Below, one piece after another: positions 23,981 through 36,019 of a stretch of DNA of 64,000 nucleotides. The stretch spans positions 146,273,036 through 146,337,035 of the forward strand of contig NC_134458.1 in assembly GCF_047948215.1 (NCBI RefSeq), in the 5' to 3' direction. Origin of the DNA: Lycorma delicatula (lineage: Eukaryota > Arthropoda > Insecta > Hemiptera > Fulgoridae). Positions within the stretch are counted from its first letter, which is position 1, and every line of letters begins with the position of its first letter. The notes below the pieces were generated by a model. The model was not told the origin of the DNA. It did no database searches and saw only the letters and a list, made by a program, of their open reading frames with translations. The translations under genes and the position numbers were made by a program.

Positions 23981-24217
23981 GCCCGGTCTGTTGGTTAACC
24001 CGTCGACCCAAAATCGGTTGTTTAACAGCTGATTTTCGAAGTCAAAGGTTCTAAGCTTCAAATCCTAGTAAACGTTAGTAACTTTTATTCTGATTTGATT
24101 ACTAGATAGTGGATACCGGTGTAATTTGCTGGTTGGGGTACAATTAATCAAACGTTTCAGGAATGATCGCCTGAGTCTGTACAAGACTACATTTACATGT
24201 AATACAGATCATCCTTG
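23981..24217 (+). mobile_element. SINE-A copy 5 (variant subfamily)
   Basis: Starts GCCCGGTCTGTTGGTTAACC, contains AACAGCTGATTTTCGAAGTC, TCAAATCCTAGTAAACG, TAGTGGATACCGGTGTAATT and ACAAGACTACATTTACATG. The head differs from copies 1, 2 and 4 by the TTGTTTAACAGCTG segment, which is shared with copy 6 (38.3-38.5 kb), so two subfamilies are present. Confidence 0.8.
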
Positions 24218-24294
24218 GGTTTATTGTTGAACAAATTTGCAATGTACATTTTAGGGGAAAAAATGATATAAGTATAGATTATACAGATAAGTAA

Positions 24295-25335
24295 AAATAC
24301 TTTTATCTGATTAAACAAACACATCTAGTGTAAAATTCATCGGCGAAATCTCTAAATCCTTTGAAATAAAAACTGGAGTCAGGCAGGGTTATGGATTGTC
24401 GCCTCTTTTTTTAACTGCGTTTTGACAGAGTCATGAGAGCATGGAAAAACAAACTGTGTAACCTGAAACTTCTCCGCCAAATTCATCTCAGATACAAAAA
24501 GCACAATCTCAACATCAAATACCTCACTTTTACCGGTGACTTGGTTCTACTGTCAGAAAACATAGAAACCACAGCCTGACAACTCGAAATCCTTCGAAGA
24601 ATCGCAGCTAAATACGGCCTCCAAGTTTCCTTTGAAAAGACATAACTTATTTCAAACATTAAAGACTTTCCCATACGTCTTCGAATCATCAACAATAAAA
24701 TCTTTAAAGTCAGCAAATCCAAGTACCTCGAGAAAACCATTACGCCCAAACATCTCTGAAAAAGAGGCAATGGATGAATGAACGAATACGCAAATTGAAA
24801 CTCATTTACAACTCACCCGAAATATCTACAATAAAAAATGCATCTCCATCAACGCTAAGATCCGCCAATACAAGACTGTCTACCGACTCGATGCTTATAT
24901 GCAGCAGAATGCCTGGGACCACTAAAAAAACGTAACGCCCAAGTACTTGAACGCAAAGTAAGAGATCCTTAGGAAACTCTTAGGCTCAAGGAGAACCGAT
25001 GATAACTACAAACTCCAAATCAATAAGGAACTCTACACACTGTGAAAAACTCAGCGATATAATCCGAAAACGCAAGATCCCATTTTATGTTCACATTTAT
25101 CGGATGAATAACATAAAACGCCAAAATTGTATCCACAGATACTTCAAAACTCAAAAGAACAATAAATGAATCGACAGTATCCGTAAAGATATGCAAGAAC
25201 TAAATATCATCTATGAAGAAACACAAGGCCGTAACACATTTTGAGACAAGACCAAGAATTTAAGTGGGTTTCAAGAACTAACAAAACAATCTGGTTTGAT
25301 CTAAGGAGATATAATAGCTCCATTCACAAAAAGTA
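24295..25335 (+). mobile_element. LINE-A copy 1: RT C-terminal half to 3' end
   Basis: Plus-strand remnant of an endonuclease/reverse transcriptase LINE. It reads SVKFIGEISKSFEIKTGVRQ then GYGLSPLF (the RT region just before the catalytic box), TFTGDLVLL where the family has AFADDLVLL (catalytic Asp pair degraded), RIRKLKLIYNS, NKKCISINAKIRQYKTVYR, and a C-terminal part RYFKTQKNNK, SIRKDMQELN, RNTF, GFQELTKQ. Stops and shifts occur every few dozen codons. The order and C-terminal pattern match LINE-A copies at 31.0, 36-37.4, 40.7-43.0 and 49.3-49.8 kb, which lie on the minus strand. Confidence 0.85.
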
Positions 25336-25917
25336 AAAAATTATTGGAGTAAAAATATTAAAAACCGTACATAAAGTTGTTTACGCTGTCCATAGATGAT
25401 CTAAATCGGACACTAAATAAATAAAATAATTACAAAATTAGTAACACCTTATAAATAGATGTTAATAGATTATTTATTAACATAGATTTATGAATGCCAA
25501 ACAGTAATCTGACAACCTATCTTTGTATTCTAAAATCTCATTTTGACTTTTCAGTGGAACCCGAATAGTATTTTGGAGCCCAAATAATATAATTTCTGAA
25601 GTAGAATAAGTGTAAAAATTAACGTAAACTGAGAAAAAAAATTCAAATTTCACTCAACAATGTTTACTATTTTTAATTTTTTCACGACTAATGAATCAAT
25701 TAACTCTAGTTTCCTTACTTATAATGTTCATAAATTACTCGGTTCTTCTTACCTAAAAAGAATTTATTATGAAAAAAGGTTTTTATCGGTTCTTCTTAAA
25801 ACCTGTCCAGTTTCAACATTATCGACTATTATTATCACTTTTCATTATTATTTTGTCCACGCATTTTTTTTTTACTTCTCTGTTTACTAATTTATATTAT
25901 TAACTTTGCTATTTACT
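25336..25917. other. AT-rich spacer between two LINEs
   Basis: A 76-codon plus frame at 25660-25890 has no motif. No repeat is recognised. Confidence 0.45.
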
Positions 25918-27420
25918 AAATGAGGCAATTAAAATGATGAAAAAAGGAAAGGCTGAGGAATATGATGAAATACGAAATGAACTGTTCAAAGCACTGGGAG
26001 AGAAGGAGAATTGTTATTACTAGATCTTCTCAGTGGAATGTTTGAAGAAGGAATGTGGCCGGAGGACTTCCGGGATACAGAGTAATGATACCAATAGAAA
26101 AGAAATACAAAGAATTGTGAAGAACATAAAACGATTAACCTAATATCACATGCAGCTAAGTTACCATTAAGGGTCTAAATAAGAGGATATACAATAAATT
26201 AGATGACAGTATTGAGGAAGAACAATATGGGTTCAGAAGAGGTGTTGGAACAAGGGACGCTATACGGCTGATAAGAGTAAAAGGTGATACATGGAAAGGA
26301 GATGGAGAGTCTATGTTGCATTTGTCGACCTAGAAAAGGTGTTTGAAAGAGTTAGATGGGATAAATTACTGTTAATTTTGAAAAAGAAGGTAGTTGACTG
26401 GAAAAAGAGGTGCCTAATAAGAGCTGTTCTGTAACCAGAGAATAGAAGTGTAATTAGGAGACGAAACTATAGGAAGAATAGAGATTGGAAAGGGAATGAG
26501 ATAGAGATGCTGCTTGTCACCAACATTGTTTAGTATATATCTGGAAGAAATACTTAAATTCTGTCTGAATGGGGAAAAAGTAATAAAGATCGGGGGAGGA
26601 AGAATAGAATGTATACGTTTTGCTAATGACATCGCGGTACTGGCGGAGCTAAGTAAACTAAATTAAATGCTTAATGACTTAAATGAAGCTTGCGAAAGTC
26701 AGGGTAAGAGGATCAACAAAAAGAAGACCAAATGTATGGTATTAGGCTAAAAAGAAGAGAGGATGGAGATTAAGGTAGGATATGAAGCTTTTGAGCAGGT
26801 GAAGAAATTCCAGTACTTAGAGAGCTTTATTACTGATAATCTGGCTTGCACAGTAGAAATTAATAATATCAAGAAGTAAGCAGGCATTTAATAAAAAGTG
26901 AATACTACTGTGTGGAAAGTTAAACTTAACGTTAAGGAAGATATTAATGGAATGCTTTATCGAAATTGAGCATCACACTCGAAAGTGTGATGCTCTATAG
27001 AGCTGAAAGTAAGACGAAAGAAAGGCAAACGGAAAACGAATTGAAGCTTTTGAGATGGGGTGTAGCCCAGAATGATAAATTTTAGATGGCCAGACCATGT
27101 AACAAATAAAGAAGAAGTAAGAAGAATCGGAGAAAACAGGATAATGCTAAATTTGACTAATATAGGAAAAGGAACTGGCTAGGACGGTATTTGAGAAGAA
27201 GGTATCCTTCCTTTGAGGAAGGATGCGATAGAAGGCGTGGTGGATGGAAGGAAAGGTAAAGACTTCAAATGATGAATGGGATTATAAAAAAGGGAAAATA
27301 TGCTGAAACAAAGAGATAGAACAAGAACAAGCAAAGGATAGAACAAGCTGGAGAGCACCAGCCGTGACAGGACCTGCCCTAATTTCAGAACACTATGAAT
27401 CAATGAATCTAAATTACTGA
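25918..27420 (+). mobile_element. LINE-B copy 1: RT to 3' end
   Basis: A second LINE lineage, plus strand. It reads NEAIKMMKKGKA, LLSGMFEEGMWPEDF, INLISHAAKL, EEQYGFRRGVGTRDAIRLIR, VYVAFVDLEKVFERVRWDKL (RT palm, first Asp retained in VDLEK), then IRFANDIAVLAEL where an intact element has FADD, so the catalytic pair is mutated. The C-terminal part (NFRWPDHVTNKEEVRRIGEN) is followed by a basic tail ending near 27410. Numerous frameshifts and stops. It matches LINE-B copy 2 at 54.9-55.9 kb over its 3' half, down to the terminal CTGCCCTAATTTCAGAACAC region, so both copies end at the native 3' terminus. Confidence 0.88.
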
Positions 27421-29640
27421 TTTAAATTTTTCAGTGCCAGTTAAATTGAAAAATATATAGATTAAATAATTAAATGAAGAACATTTTTATTTAATATTTT
27501 TAAAAGAATTAAAATATTTTTGGTTTATATAGAAAATAAATATGTTATGACATTTTAATACTAAATGTACGTTTGATAGTCTACTTTTTATGACGTGTTT
27601 AATATTCATTGACATGTTGGTTGTTTCTTTTTACTTTTCTTTTTTCATTTCATAATTACTTAAAAAATAAAACATTAGGAAATGCTCTAATATTTGCAGC
27701 TATGAATTTAAATAAGATATTTGCATATTTTTTTTTTATCTTTGATAACTGAACAATTATAAAAATAAATAAATTTTCTTAATTCATGTAAAACAATTAC
27801 TTAGACATAAAATTTTCTAAAAATATCAAATCTTATTATTTTGTAATGAGGAAATAAATTTTTTAATACCTAATTTTGTTTGTACCTTTAAATCCAAATT
27901 TTAAAAACTCCATTTTATAATATAAAGTGTTATATTAATTTGAAGAACGATATAAAAAAATTAATTTAGCACAGTTACGGATTATTCTAAATGCTCTTTA
28001 AATTTTAAATACTTTTTCATTTTTTTTATGACGCTGAAATTACGTTGTTGGAATACTAACGTATTATAAATACAGTAACTATTTTAATTTCCTTCCAGCT
28101 AACAACTGTTAGTCTGCTGTAACTCTTCAGTTCATATGAACTGAAAATTTATTTATTTTTAGATCTCTTTCTGCAAAAAAAATTAGCTATGAAGTTTAAT
28201 CCTAAATTCAGGGTTTTTGTTTGTTCATCGAATAAAAAGTTGATGGCCATCACTAATGACAGGAGAATTTATTTATTTATTTAAAATATATCACTATGTA
28301 TTTTTCTTACGTAAGGTTTTTTTACACGCATAGGTTTAGCGTACACGTGGGTGTGAAATGTTGTTTGTTTATAGAAGTTTATTTAAATCTTAATGTAATT
28401 TTAAAAGGATCGACTTGAAATAAGATCAACATTTTTAATAACAAATAAAAAATCAAATTAAAAAACATAAAAATGACATTTAAGTTTTTCTTCATAAAGA
28501 AGACGTGATAAAAATTGTTCCTTGTAGCTTTACCGGAAAATAACGAAATATATTGTATTCAGATAATTTTTCATATATGAATAAAACAAAAAAAAAAAAA
28601 ATAATTAAATAAAAATGAAATAAAACTGCAGAAATTATTTTGGCAATAAAAATAAAAACAATGAATACTAAATAAAATACAATCTCAGATGAAAATTTCA
28701 GATGCATCAATATATTAAATAATTTTGAGTTAAAACGGAAATAAATTTATAAATGTGAAAAGGATGAAAACGTTTAAAAGTCCTAGAATTAACCCATATC
28801 CTGAGATATAACAAAGCATCTACATTAACCGCTGTTCAACTAGAGACAATAAAATTGTTTTCTTAAATAAATTGATCCTTAATTCATTTGTAAGAAACAT
28901 TGATAGTCTGCTCATTAGCAGAACTATCAAATTTTGTAATAACAGGAAAAAATAAAATAATTTACGTAAAATATAAAATAATTATTTAAATAATAAAATC
29001 ATTTAATAATAATAAAGTTAATAACATTAATATTTTTATTTAATAATTATTTTTTTTATGTTGGTTTTAGTATTTACTTTGGAACTTCATTAAGTTCTCA
29101 AAGTATATCTCAAATCATTCGAGGGACGTCTTTAGAAAATAATTTTGTAAAGTACTTTTTATTTATTTTTGATACAACACCCTCTTGAAATTTTTCAAGA
29201 AAATTATTTATCAGATGAAATATCTCTTTTAATAAGTTTTATCTTTGTAATTTATTCCGTAAATATTCAATTATATGATATCTGCTCTTATTTAGGTCAT
29301 TAATTACCAATTAATAAATATTTACAAACTGCGAATCAAAAGTAATTTATCAAGTTGATTATAAAAAAAAGTAATAATTTGTCCTCGTAATGCTGCCATT
29401 TTACTTGGATTTATAATCAATTTTTGTGCATTAAGTAATTAATTTAGTGGTTGTTTGTTTTTCTTTCCTTATTTATTACCTATGGTGGTATTAAACATTT
29501 GTTTCTAGAAAAAAAAAAAAAAATCACTTTAAAAAATTAAAAGATTTAATTAAAAAGTTAATTATAATAAAGAAATTTATTTAATTCAATTTTACGAGTT
29601 GAAAACATTGAATGGATATTAATAATAGCCGACTACTATT
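27421..29640. other. AT-rich spacer
   Basis: About 2.2 kb with no recognised repeat or gene. It lies directly upstream of the candidate first exon; no TATA-like box in a convincing position was found. Confidence 0.45.
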
Positions 29641-29677
29641 ATACCTCTTCATCCATACAATCATCATTCACGTTGGG

Positions 29678-29883
29678 TCAGTGACTGACAAGTCTAACCC
29701 TCTCTCTCTCGTTCTCTCTTCTCCGTTTTTTACTGTTTTTCTGTTCTCTCACTTGCTCATTCACTTACTCACTCTCTGACTCACTGGTCGGACAGAACTT
29801 CAGAGGTCACGGATGGACGAACGATGTGCCCGAGTGATCTTCACTTGGCTGGAAACTAGTTGCGCTCTGTGACGCATTTGTTT
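29678..29883 (+). promoter_or_regulatory. Candidate core promoter and non-coding first exon
   Basis: A ~200-bp GC-richer stretch in AT-rich DNA. TCAGTG at 29678-29683 matches the arthropod initiator TCAGT, which would put the start site at the A at 29680. A CT-rich run (CTCTCTCTCTCGTTCTCTCT, GAGA-factor-like on the other strand) follows at 29700-29720, and the patch ends in TTT|GTAAGTATT, a near-consensus 5' splice site at 29884. A 19-codon frame at 29813-29872 starts and stops inside the patch, so the exon would be 5' untranslated with a small upstream frame. No second copy exists in the window. The structure is seen; the function is inferred. Transcription data would decide. Confidence 0.35.
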
Positions 29884-30977
29884 GTAAGTATTATAGGGCA
29901 GTTCAAAAATTAATTACAAAAAAAATTTTAATAGCTTTAAAATTTAATTTAATTACTCATCAAAAAATAAATGATTAAAGTAAATGTGTTTCACAATCTA
30001 ATAAAATAATAATTTAAATATTTTTATACAATATATTAATGCGAATCATTTTCCTTAGTTTTATGACTAATTCAGAAGAAAAAGAAAGAAAAATTTGGTT
30101 AAAATAAAAACATAAATTAATTTAAAAACAACTAATACGAGTACCACTGAAACGCCAATTCGTATTGTTCATCATAAAAAAAGAATTTAGAACTACTGTT
30201 TATTTGTCAATTATTATTATTAATTCTTCTTTATTCGTTTATTTAATTTTTTTACTTAAATATTTCTGTTTTACCTTGGCGTCTTCTAATGATAATTGTT
30301 TAGCAATCGAAATAATCGTCTAATGTTTTTTTTTTCAACGAACGAACAGTTCGTTATTGAATTCAATATGTATGTGAACACTTTTGTCTCGGATTTTGTA
30401 TGTAATTTTAGATTCGAACTAATCATAATTAGAGCATTACAAAAATACACGAACGGCCGCGATCGGCCGTCGGGTTCACCTTAAAATTGCCGCCAAAATT
30501 AGAATTTTGTAATAATCATTACGAAAAAAACGGTGTAAGCTATCAAGTTGATTCAAACGCACTAATGTAAGGTTTACTAAAACATATAAATATCAATTTT
30601 GTAAATGAAATTTAAAACCCCAAAATGGCGGAAAAACTAAGTTTTTAATAATTGAAAATGTGTATGCCATAAAACCGCAAAAACACCATACAAATAAATT
30701 ATATTAATTTAACGTATATTAATATTATAATTTCTCTCTAACAGAAATTTATTAAAAGTATAACAAACTCATTTGCGCCAGCTGCAGATTTAAAATGTAT
30801 TTTAGATATAAAATTAGAAACTTTTTAATTGTAACAGATACTGTAAAGGAACCAACGTCATATAAAGTATAAATCATGATTAACATAAAATGTGAGTACT
30901 AATCTGATTAAAAAGTTAGTTTTTGTAGAGCCACGATAAATAGTTTCACTTATTTGCATCTGCTTTTTTTTTAGTAA
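29884..30977. other. AT-rich spacer with paired GCCGCC motifs
   Basis: Contains a near-palindromic CpG cluster, ACGGCCGCGATCGGCCGT (about 30451-30470), then GCCGCCAAAAT (about 30489) and AAAATGGCGG (about 30624) in inverted orientation. No frame or recognised element. If the first-exon model is right this is intron. Confidence 0.35.
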
Positions 30978-31300
30978 TTTTTCATTTTTCGTGAGTATTC
31001 TCGCCTTTGCTGGATCGATTCTGTTCGTGTTCTTTTCTTCTTGAACCCTTTGAAATGTTTTGAGTTTTTGTCTGAACCTGTCTCTGTCTGAGATTTCGTG
31101 TGTTTCTAAATTTGTTTCTTAAAGTTTTTTTTTAAATTGTTTGAACCACTTGGTTGTCTTTCTGTTGTTTTCTTGATCAAATATTTCCTAGTTTAATCTG
31201 TTTTCGTCCATTCTCATCAAATTTCCGTAGAAGTCAAGCCTATGATATCTAATCGCGTCGTATAATTAGTCTACCTTCCGGTAAAGTCAACCGTTTTTTC
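30978..31300 (-). mobile_element. LINE-A copy 2: 3' end only
   Basis: Minus-strand sequence reads MDENRLTK-like near 31220, then FDQENNRKTTKWFKQ, ETHEISDRDRFRQKLKTFQR and VQEEKNTNRIDPAKARI, with shifts. This is the basic C-terminal domain following the reverse transcriptase, sharing the pattern W-x3-(V/F)KxDL..D-R-x-x-F-R-x-K...FQ with LINE-A copies 1 and 4. The RT itself is absent: 5' truncation, as is usual for LINE insertions. Confidence 0.75.
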
Positions 31301-32079
31301 ATAATTTTAAATGTTACGTAAAAATTTTGTAAGCAATTTTTGAGTTATCTTGTTTTCTAATTGATTTAGAATTATTAAATAATTAAAACCATGCGTATTA
31401 ATCTCTTCAAACCGGTTTTTTAACCAAATCTGGAAGCTTTGAGAAAAGAAAAAATTATATATATATATTACAACATGATTATTGATCATATTTAGTTAAT
31501 CGCATAGCTTCTAATCTATTTTATCTAGTTGCTACTTAACTTTTTTAATTAATATTTTCATAAATAAATATTAACCAATAACTCGATATATTTTTACTAG
31601 AACAGAACGGCCTGCTGTTAACAGGAATTTATTTATACCCTCTAAGTACTTTCACTTCGGCATCTTTGGCTTAGATCTCTTTAATGAAATGTTTGTTTAT
31701 CTAATCTTATACTGTAAATGACTTCCGAACCGCACAAGTGTTATTAAAAGTTACAATATTAAAAGTTTAAGTGTGCAAAAGTTATATGCATTTCTCTTCA
31801 TTAATATTTAATTTTGTTTTAATAATGTAAGTATTTATTTATAAAATTTTATTTACTGTAGTTTTAGTTCAAAATCAAGCGGATATTATCACAAATTTAT
31901 GATTTTCTCTACGGTGAAGTGACTTGATCTCGAATCTTTCAAACCAATAAATTTAGATATAAACTATGGTCATCCTTGACAATTTATAATTTTCTACAAA
32001 AATAACATACCATACTATCCTACTAGTCTCAATCACTGAGTTTAAATCATCTAATAAATATCTGAAAACAAAGTTGTGA
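31301..32079. other. AT-rich spacer
   Basis: No recognised feature. A short (TA)n run is near 31456. Confidence 0.45.
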
Positions 32080-33105
32080 TACTTTCCTGGCATTGGTTAT
32101 TTATTATTATATAGTAGAAAAATAAGTATACATGAAAAAATGTGCCTAACATTTCTTTTATGGAGTTGGGGTAATTTATAATGAACGTTTACTGTAAAAT
32201 TATCATTATATGTTCAAAAAAACAAAAAAGTTTTAAAAATATGAAATATCGCTATTTTTTTTATTTTTTCTGCTTCCCATCTGAAAAAATCATCTACCAA
32301 GAAAAGTTTTTTTTTCTCCGTTTATTATGTTAAACGAGAGAAACTAAAAAAAAACTTCTACTAATAATTCTACACCCAATGAAAAATTACCTAAGATTTC
32401 TTTTTTTAGTGGGTGGAGGTGAATTATGATGAAATTCTATTGTAATATTATTACTAAAAGTTTATTATTTAAACTATTATTATTAATAATAGTATTATTT
32501 AGTAGTATTATCTAATACTATTAAAAGTTTAAGTAAACCAAAACACGTTTTGAAAAAAAATCGATTTTTTAAATTTAGATCGACTCCCCAACCTCCAATA
32601 TTGCCCCAAAGTATTTTTGAAGGTCACTTGCACTATTTCTATGTCTAGAACAACATTAAAAAAATTTCATTTTACGAATGTACAATAAATAAAAAGATAG
32701 GTTTTTTGATTTTTGGGGATGGGGGAATTTTGAGGCAATTTTTTTTAATGGTAAGATAAGTGAGTTAAGTTGCAAAAATTAAAAAGAGATGACCCCCATA
32801 ACCCCCCATTCCCTAAAGATACTGACTCCAAAAGTTTTATGAAAAACTGCTCCATGTCCACGAGTATTTGTAGAAAATTTCATCATAATCGGTTAATCCA
32901 GTCAATAGTTATTAAGCTTCAAACATGCCAATGCACGTACATAAGTACATAGGTTCGTACGAACATTACTTTTTTCTGGGTTTTTTTGGGGAGGGGGTTT
33001 CTGGGTCATGAAATGCATATGCAAAAAAAATCTCATACTCCATTTTTTGACCGATTATTACATCTTCCTTCTTCCAGCATAGCATGGTATGATGCCAGGG
33101 AACTA
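32080..33105 (+). mobile_element. Element R, copy 1: ~1.0-kb non-autonomous inverted-repeat element
   Basis: Homologous along its length, in the same orientation, to 47323-48213. The ends are short inverted repeats: TACTTTCCTGGCAT at the left and ATGCCAGGGAACTA at the right. Internal shared blocks include GGGTGGAGGTGAATTATGAT, CCAATATTGCCCCAAAGTAT, AATTTCATCATAATCGGTTA and CTGGGTCATGAAATG. No frame is open for more than about 60 codons. The features fit a non-autonomous DNA transposon; the superfamily is undetermined and no target-site duplication is clear. Similarity extends ~15 bp left of the stated end (CTGAAAACAAAGTTGT), so the true border may lie there. Confidence 0.7.
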
Positions 33106-33839
33106 AAGAAAAAGGTGATAATATTACAATATTAGTGGGTTTTTCATATTTTTTCTATTCTGTTCGTAAATTTAATTTTTAGTTTTAGACGCAATGTAAA
33201 GATAAATTTATAAAACCATAACAAATATTTCTCTTTTAAAAAGCATTTTTTTTTTTTTAAGTAATGAAGAAAAATTAAATTTTTTTCTTAACTACATTTT
33301 GGTTTTTCTACTGAATTAAATCCATGTAAATACTGGATTTTACTTACTCGTACGTCTGAAATTTTTACATTAATTTTCTTGTTTTGCACTAATGTTCCAG
33401 TCTTTCTTCTGACTTTGGCGCATGTAAAAGCATCTGGGGTGAAAAGGGCACGCTTTCATTCTTCATTTTTCCCAATAAAAATGAAGCTGTTTGTTATTCT
33501 TTAAAATGTTTTCTTTTTGTCGTTATTGAGAATGATTTGAAAAAAAATATAACCTATGATACTAGTATTTGGTAAACGGTTTCAATTATAGGATATGTAG
33601 ATGTTGGAACACACTTTAGGAATAGTCTTAGAAACAAGTAACCGTATTTTTTGTATTTCTAATAACTATATCTATTTATAATATATTAAAACTTTTTAAA
33701 TTAATAGTAAATATTTTCGAAAGTTGATTAAAAAATATTTTTCATGTGTATTTAAATCCGTGCTAAAAAAAATTAAGAATTTTTGAAAAATCATATAAAC
33801 ATAAAATAATTTTACAATTCATATTTTTCTAAAACCACT

Positions 33840-33878
<39 letters not shown>

Positions 33879-34761
33879 ATACCAGTGCAACAAAAGATCC
33901 TCTACTTTTCAAATTATACACTTCTGATTTATATATGATACATAAGATTAACCATTAAGAATTAATAAAAAATATAGTTTTTACTCGTCACACGTATTAT
34001 ATACATATATAACAATGTTATACATCCAACAAAGAAATCCAATCTCCACAAACTCTAACTATCCATTCGTTCTTTATTATAGGTAATGTAATAATACAGA
34101 AGCAAGGTCGAAAACACCTTTCGCACGTTTTCTACTTTTATTAACTCCAATAATTTTCTCTGTATAACATTAATAAGTTAATTTGATTAAGAACGTTTTT
34201 TCTTAACCTGATTTTCTTGATAACGGGTTTTTTTCTTTGAAAAATTCTATTTTTAAATCGGCACAAAATTAATTTAAAAAATAATTGTGGAATAAAATTA
34301 CAGTGAGAAATTGAAGATTATTTTTTATTAGTTCCATTGGATTATTTATTAAAATAAATTTGAATAAAATTTACGGAAAAATTATGTAATCATTATCATT
34401 TGACTGATACAAATCATATGTCCATTATTGTTTCATAGCATTTTAAAGGAATATTATTTTTCTTTCCTTGGACGTTTAAAATTCATTAGCTTTTTTTTTT
34501 GTAAATTAGTAGACATAATTTTAAATTTAAATCTTGTTTTATGTATAAATTAAAATATTTTATTGTTAAATCTTCTTTCTTAGACGTTTAGGAATTTTAA
34601 AATAATGCAGAAACTTTTAAAATGTTTCTGAATAAAGAAATTTATAATGAATTGATTTTATATGATTTTTTTACATACCCAATTTTTTTACAGCTTCATT
34701 TAGCGATTTTCCATAGATCCTACCAATTTTCGTTTATTCTTAAACAAGGATTGTAAAAAAA
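33106..34761. other. AT-rich spacer with (TA)n tract
   Basis: Contains (TA)n at 33841-33875. No gene or repeat family member is recognised. Confidence 0.5.
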
Positions 34762-34878
34762 GATCGTGGCGGAATGGTAACGTCTCAGCCTTTCATTTGG
34801 AGGTCCCGGGTTCGAATCCTGGTCAAGAATGGCATTTTTCATACGCTAAAAAATTAAATTTCCGTACTCCATACACAA
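34762..34878 (+). mobile_element. SINE-B copy, body type 1
   Basis: tRNA-like head: GATCGTGGCGGAATGGTAAC (A-box region), then GGAGGTCCCGGGTTCGAATC with a textbook B-box GGTTCGAATCC at about 34809-34819. The T-arm stem CCGGG/CCTGG can form, but there is no matching acceptor stem, so it is a SINE head and not a tRNA gene. The body GGCATTTTTCATACGCTAAA is shared with the copies at 53.6-53.8 and 58.4-58.6 kb. Confidence 0.8.
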
Positions 34879-36019
34879 GTTTTAAAGTTATGTGGCGATA
34901 TCATCAAGCGAAAATAAAAGATCAACATTTTACGAACTGGGATAATAAAAATAGAAATTATTTTTTCTTCTGCCCTTGTAATTTTTAAAGGTAGAATATA
35001 TTTTAGATTTATAGAGCTGAATGTATTTGAAAAATATAGAACCATTAATTTTAATTACATGGTTTAATTATGTTAATTTTTTATCATTAAAAACTACTAT
35101 AAATTAATCCATTCTGTTACGTCATTTTGTTACATTTTTAAAAATTACTTTATCTGAAATTTATTTATATAAAAATTAATGTTTGAGAAGATATACAATG
35201 GTATCATTCAAATATTTAATTTATCGGTTATATGTAAAAGCTGGACAAGCATATGAATCATCTGGCGCTGAATTTACTTGAAAATGGTGAAAAAGTAAGA
35301 CGATTGAGAAGGCCCAATTTACTTGAAAATGGTAAAAACGATTGAGAAGGCCACATGTACTGGATCTCGCTGATCTTTGAGGGCATTAATGATCATTGAG
35401 TGCGTGACTCGTGATTATACAGTAGTTATTATTCTAAAGATAGTTTAAACTTTAAGAATCTAAACTCGAATTTGACATATGTTGAAGCTGTTGGTTGACT
35501 CTTAAGTCGGCGGTGAGATTATCTGCTGAGAATTTGGTGTTTTTATCGGACTTTATTTGTTGTCTGTTACCTTTTCCATCTATTTCTATACATGATGATG
35601 AAAATATGATAAAATTGTTTCGTTATGCATAGTAAATAGTTGTACTTACATGTCATATTTCTAGATTCAGGAAGTTCAGATAATCTTTTTTTTGCACAGA
35701 TTTTTCTATCACCCTATGGGTAATCCAAGTTTTACAATAAACATTTCAATATAATCTCAAAAGATAATTTTAATATCTATGTCTTTTGACACTTGAAAAC
35801 TATCAAGCACATCGACTTATTTTTAGCTTGAAATGTTTTAATGAAATTAAATTTAAAATATTCCATTTCAACAATAATGAACTTATATTTAATATTAATA
35901 TCCACCTGTTCTTTACACAGAAATATTCTTCAAGTATTAAAAAGTTTATTCTAATTTTTTTCCGAACAGGACTGCAGAGGGACCACGCAAATATTATTTC
36001 AGTTCTTTCTAATGTAATT
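34879..36019. other. Spacer with a ~40-bp tandem duplication
   Basis: AATTTACTTGAAAATGGT plus GACGATTGAGAAGGCC is repeated at about 35269-35307 and 35309-35346. Read on the plus strand the unit is LNLLENGEKVRRLRRP, which looks like decayed coding sequence of unknown origin. The remainder is AT-rich. A 117-codon plus frame at 35786-36139 is F/L/S/I-rich with no motif and overlaps LINE-A on the opposite strand. Confidence 0.4.

Noticed and set aside
34762..34834. tRNA gene on the plus strand
   Set aside because: The B-box is textbook and the T-stem forms, but no acceptor stem pairs, and the same head recurs with SINE bodies.
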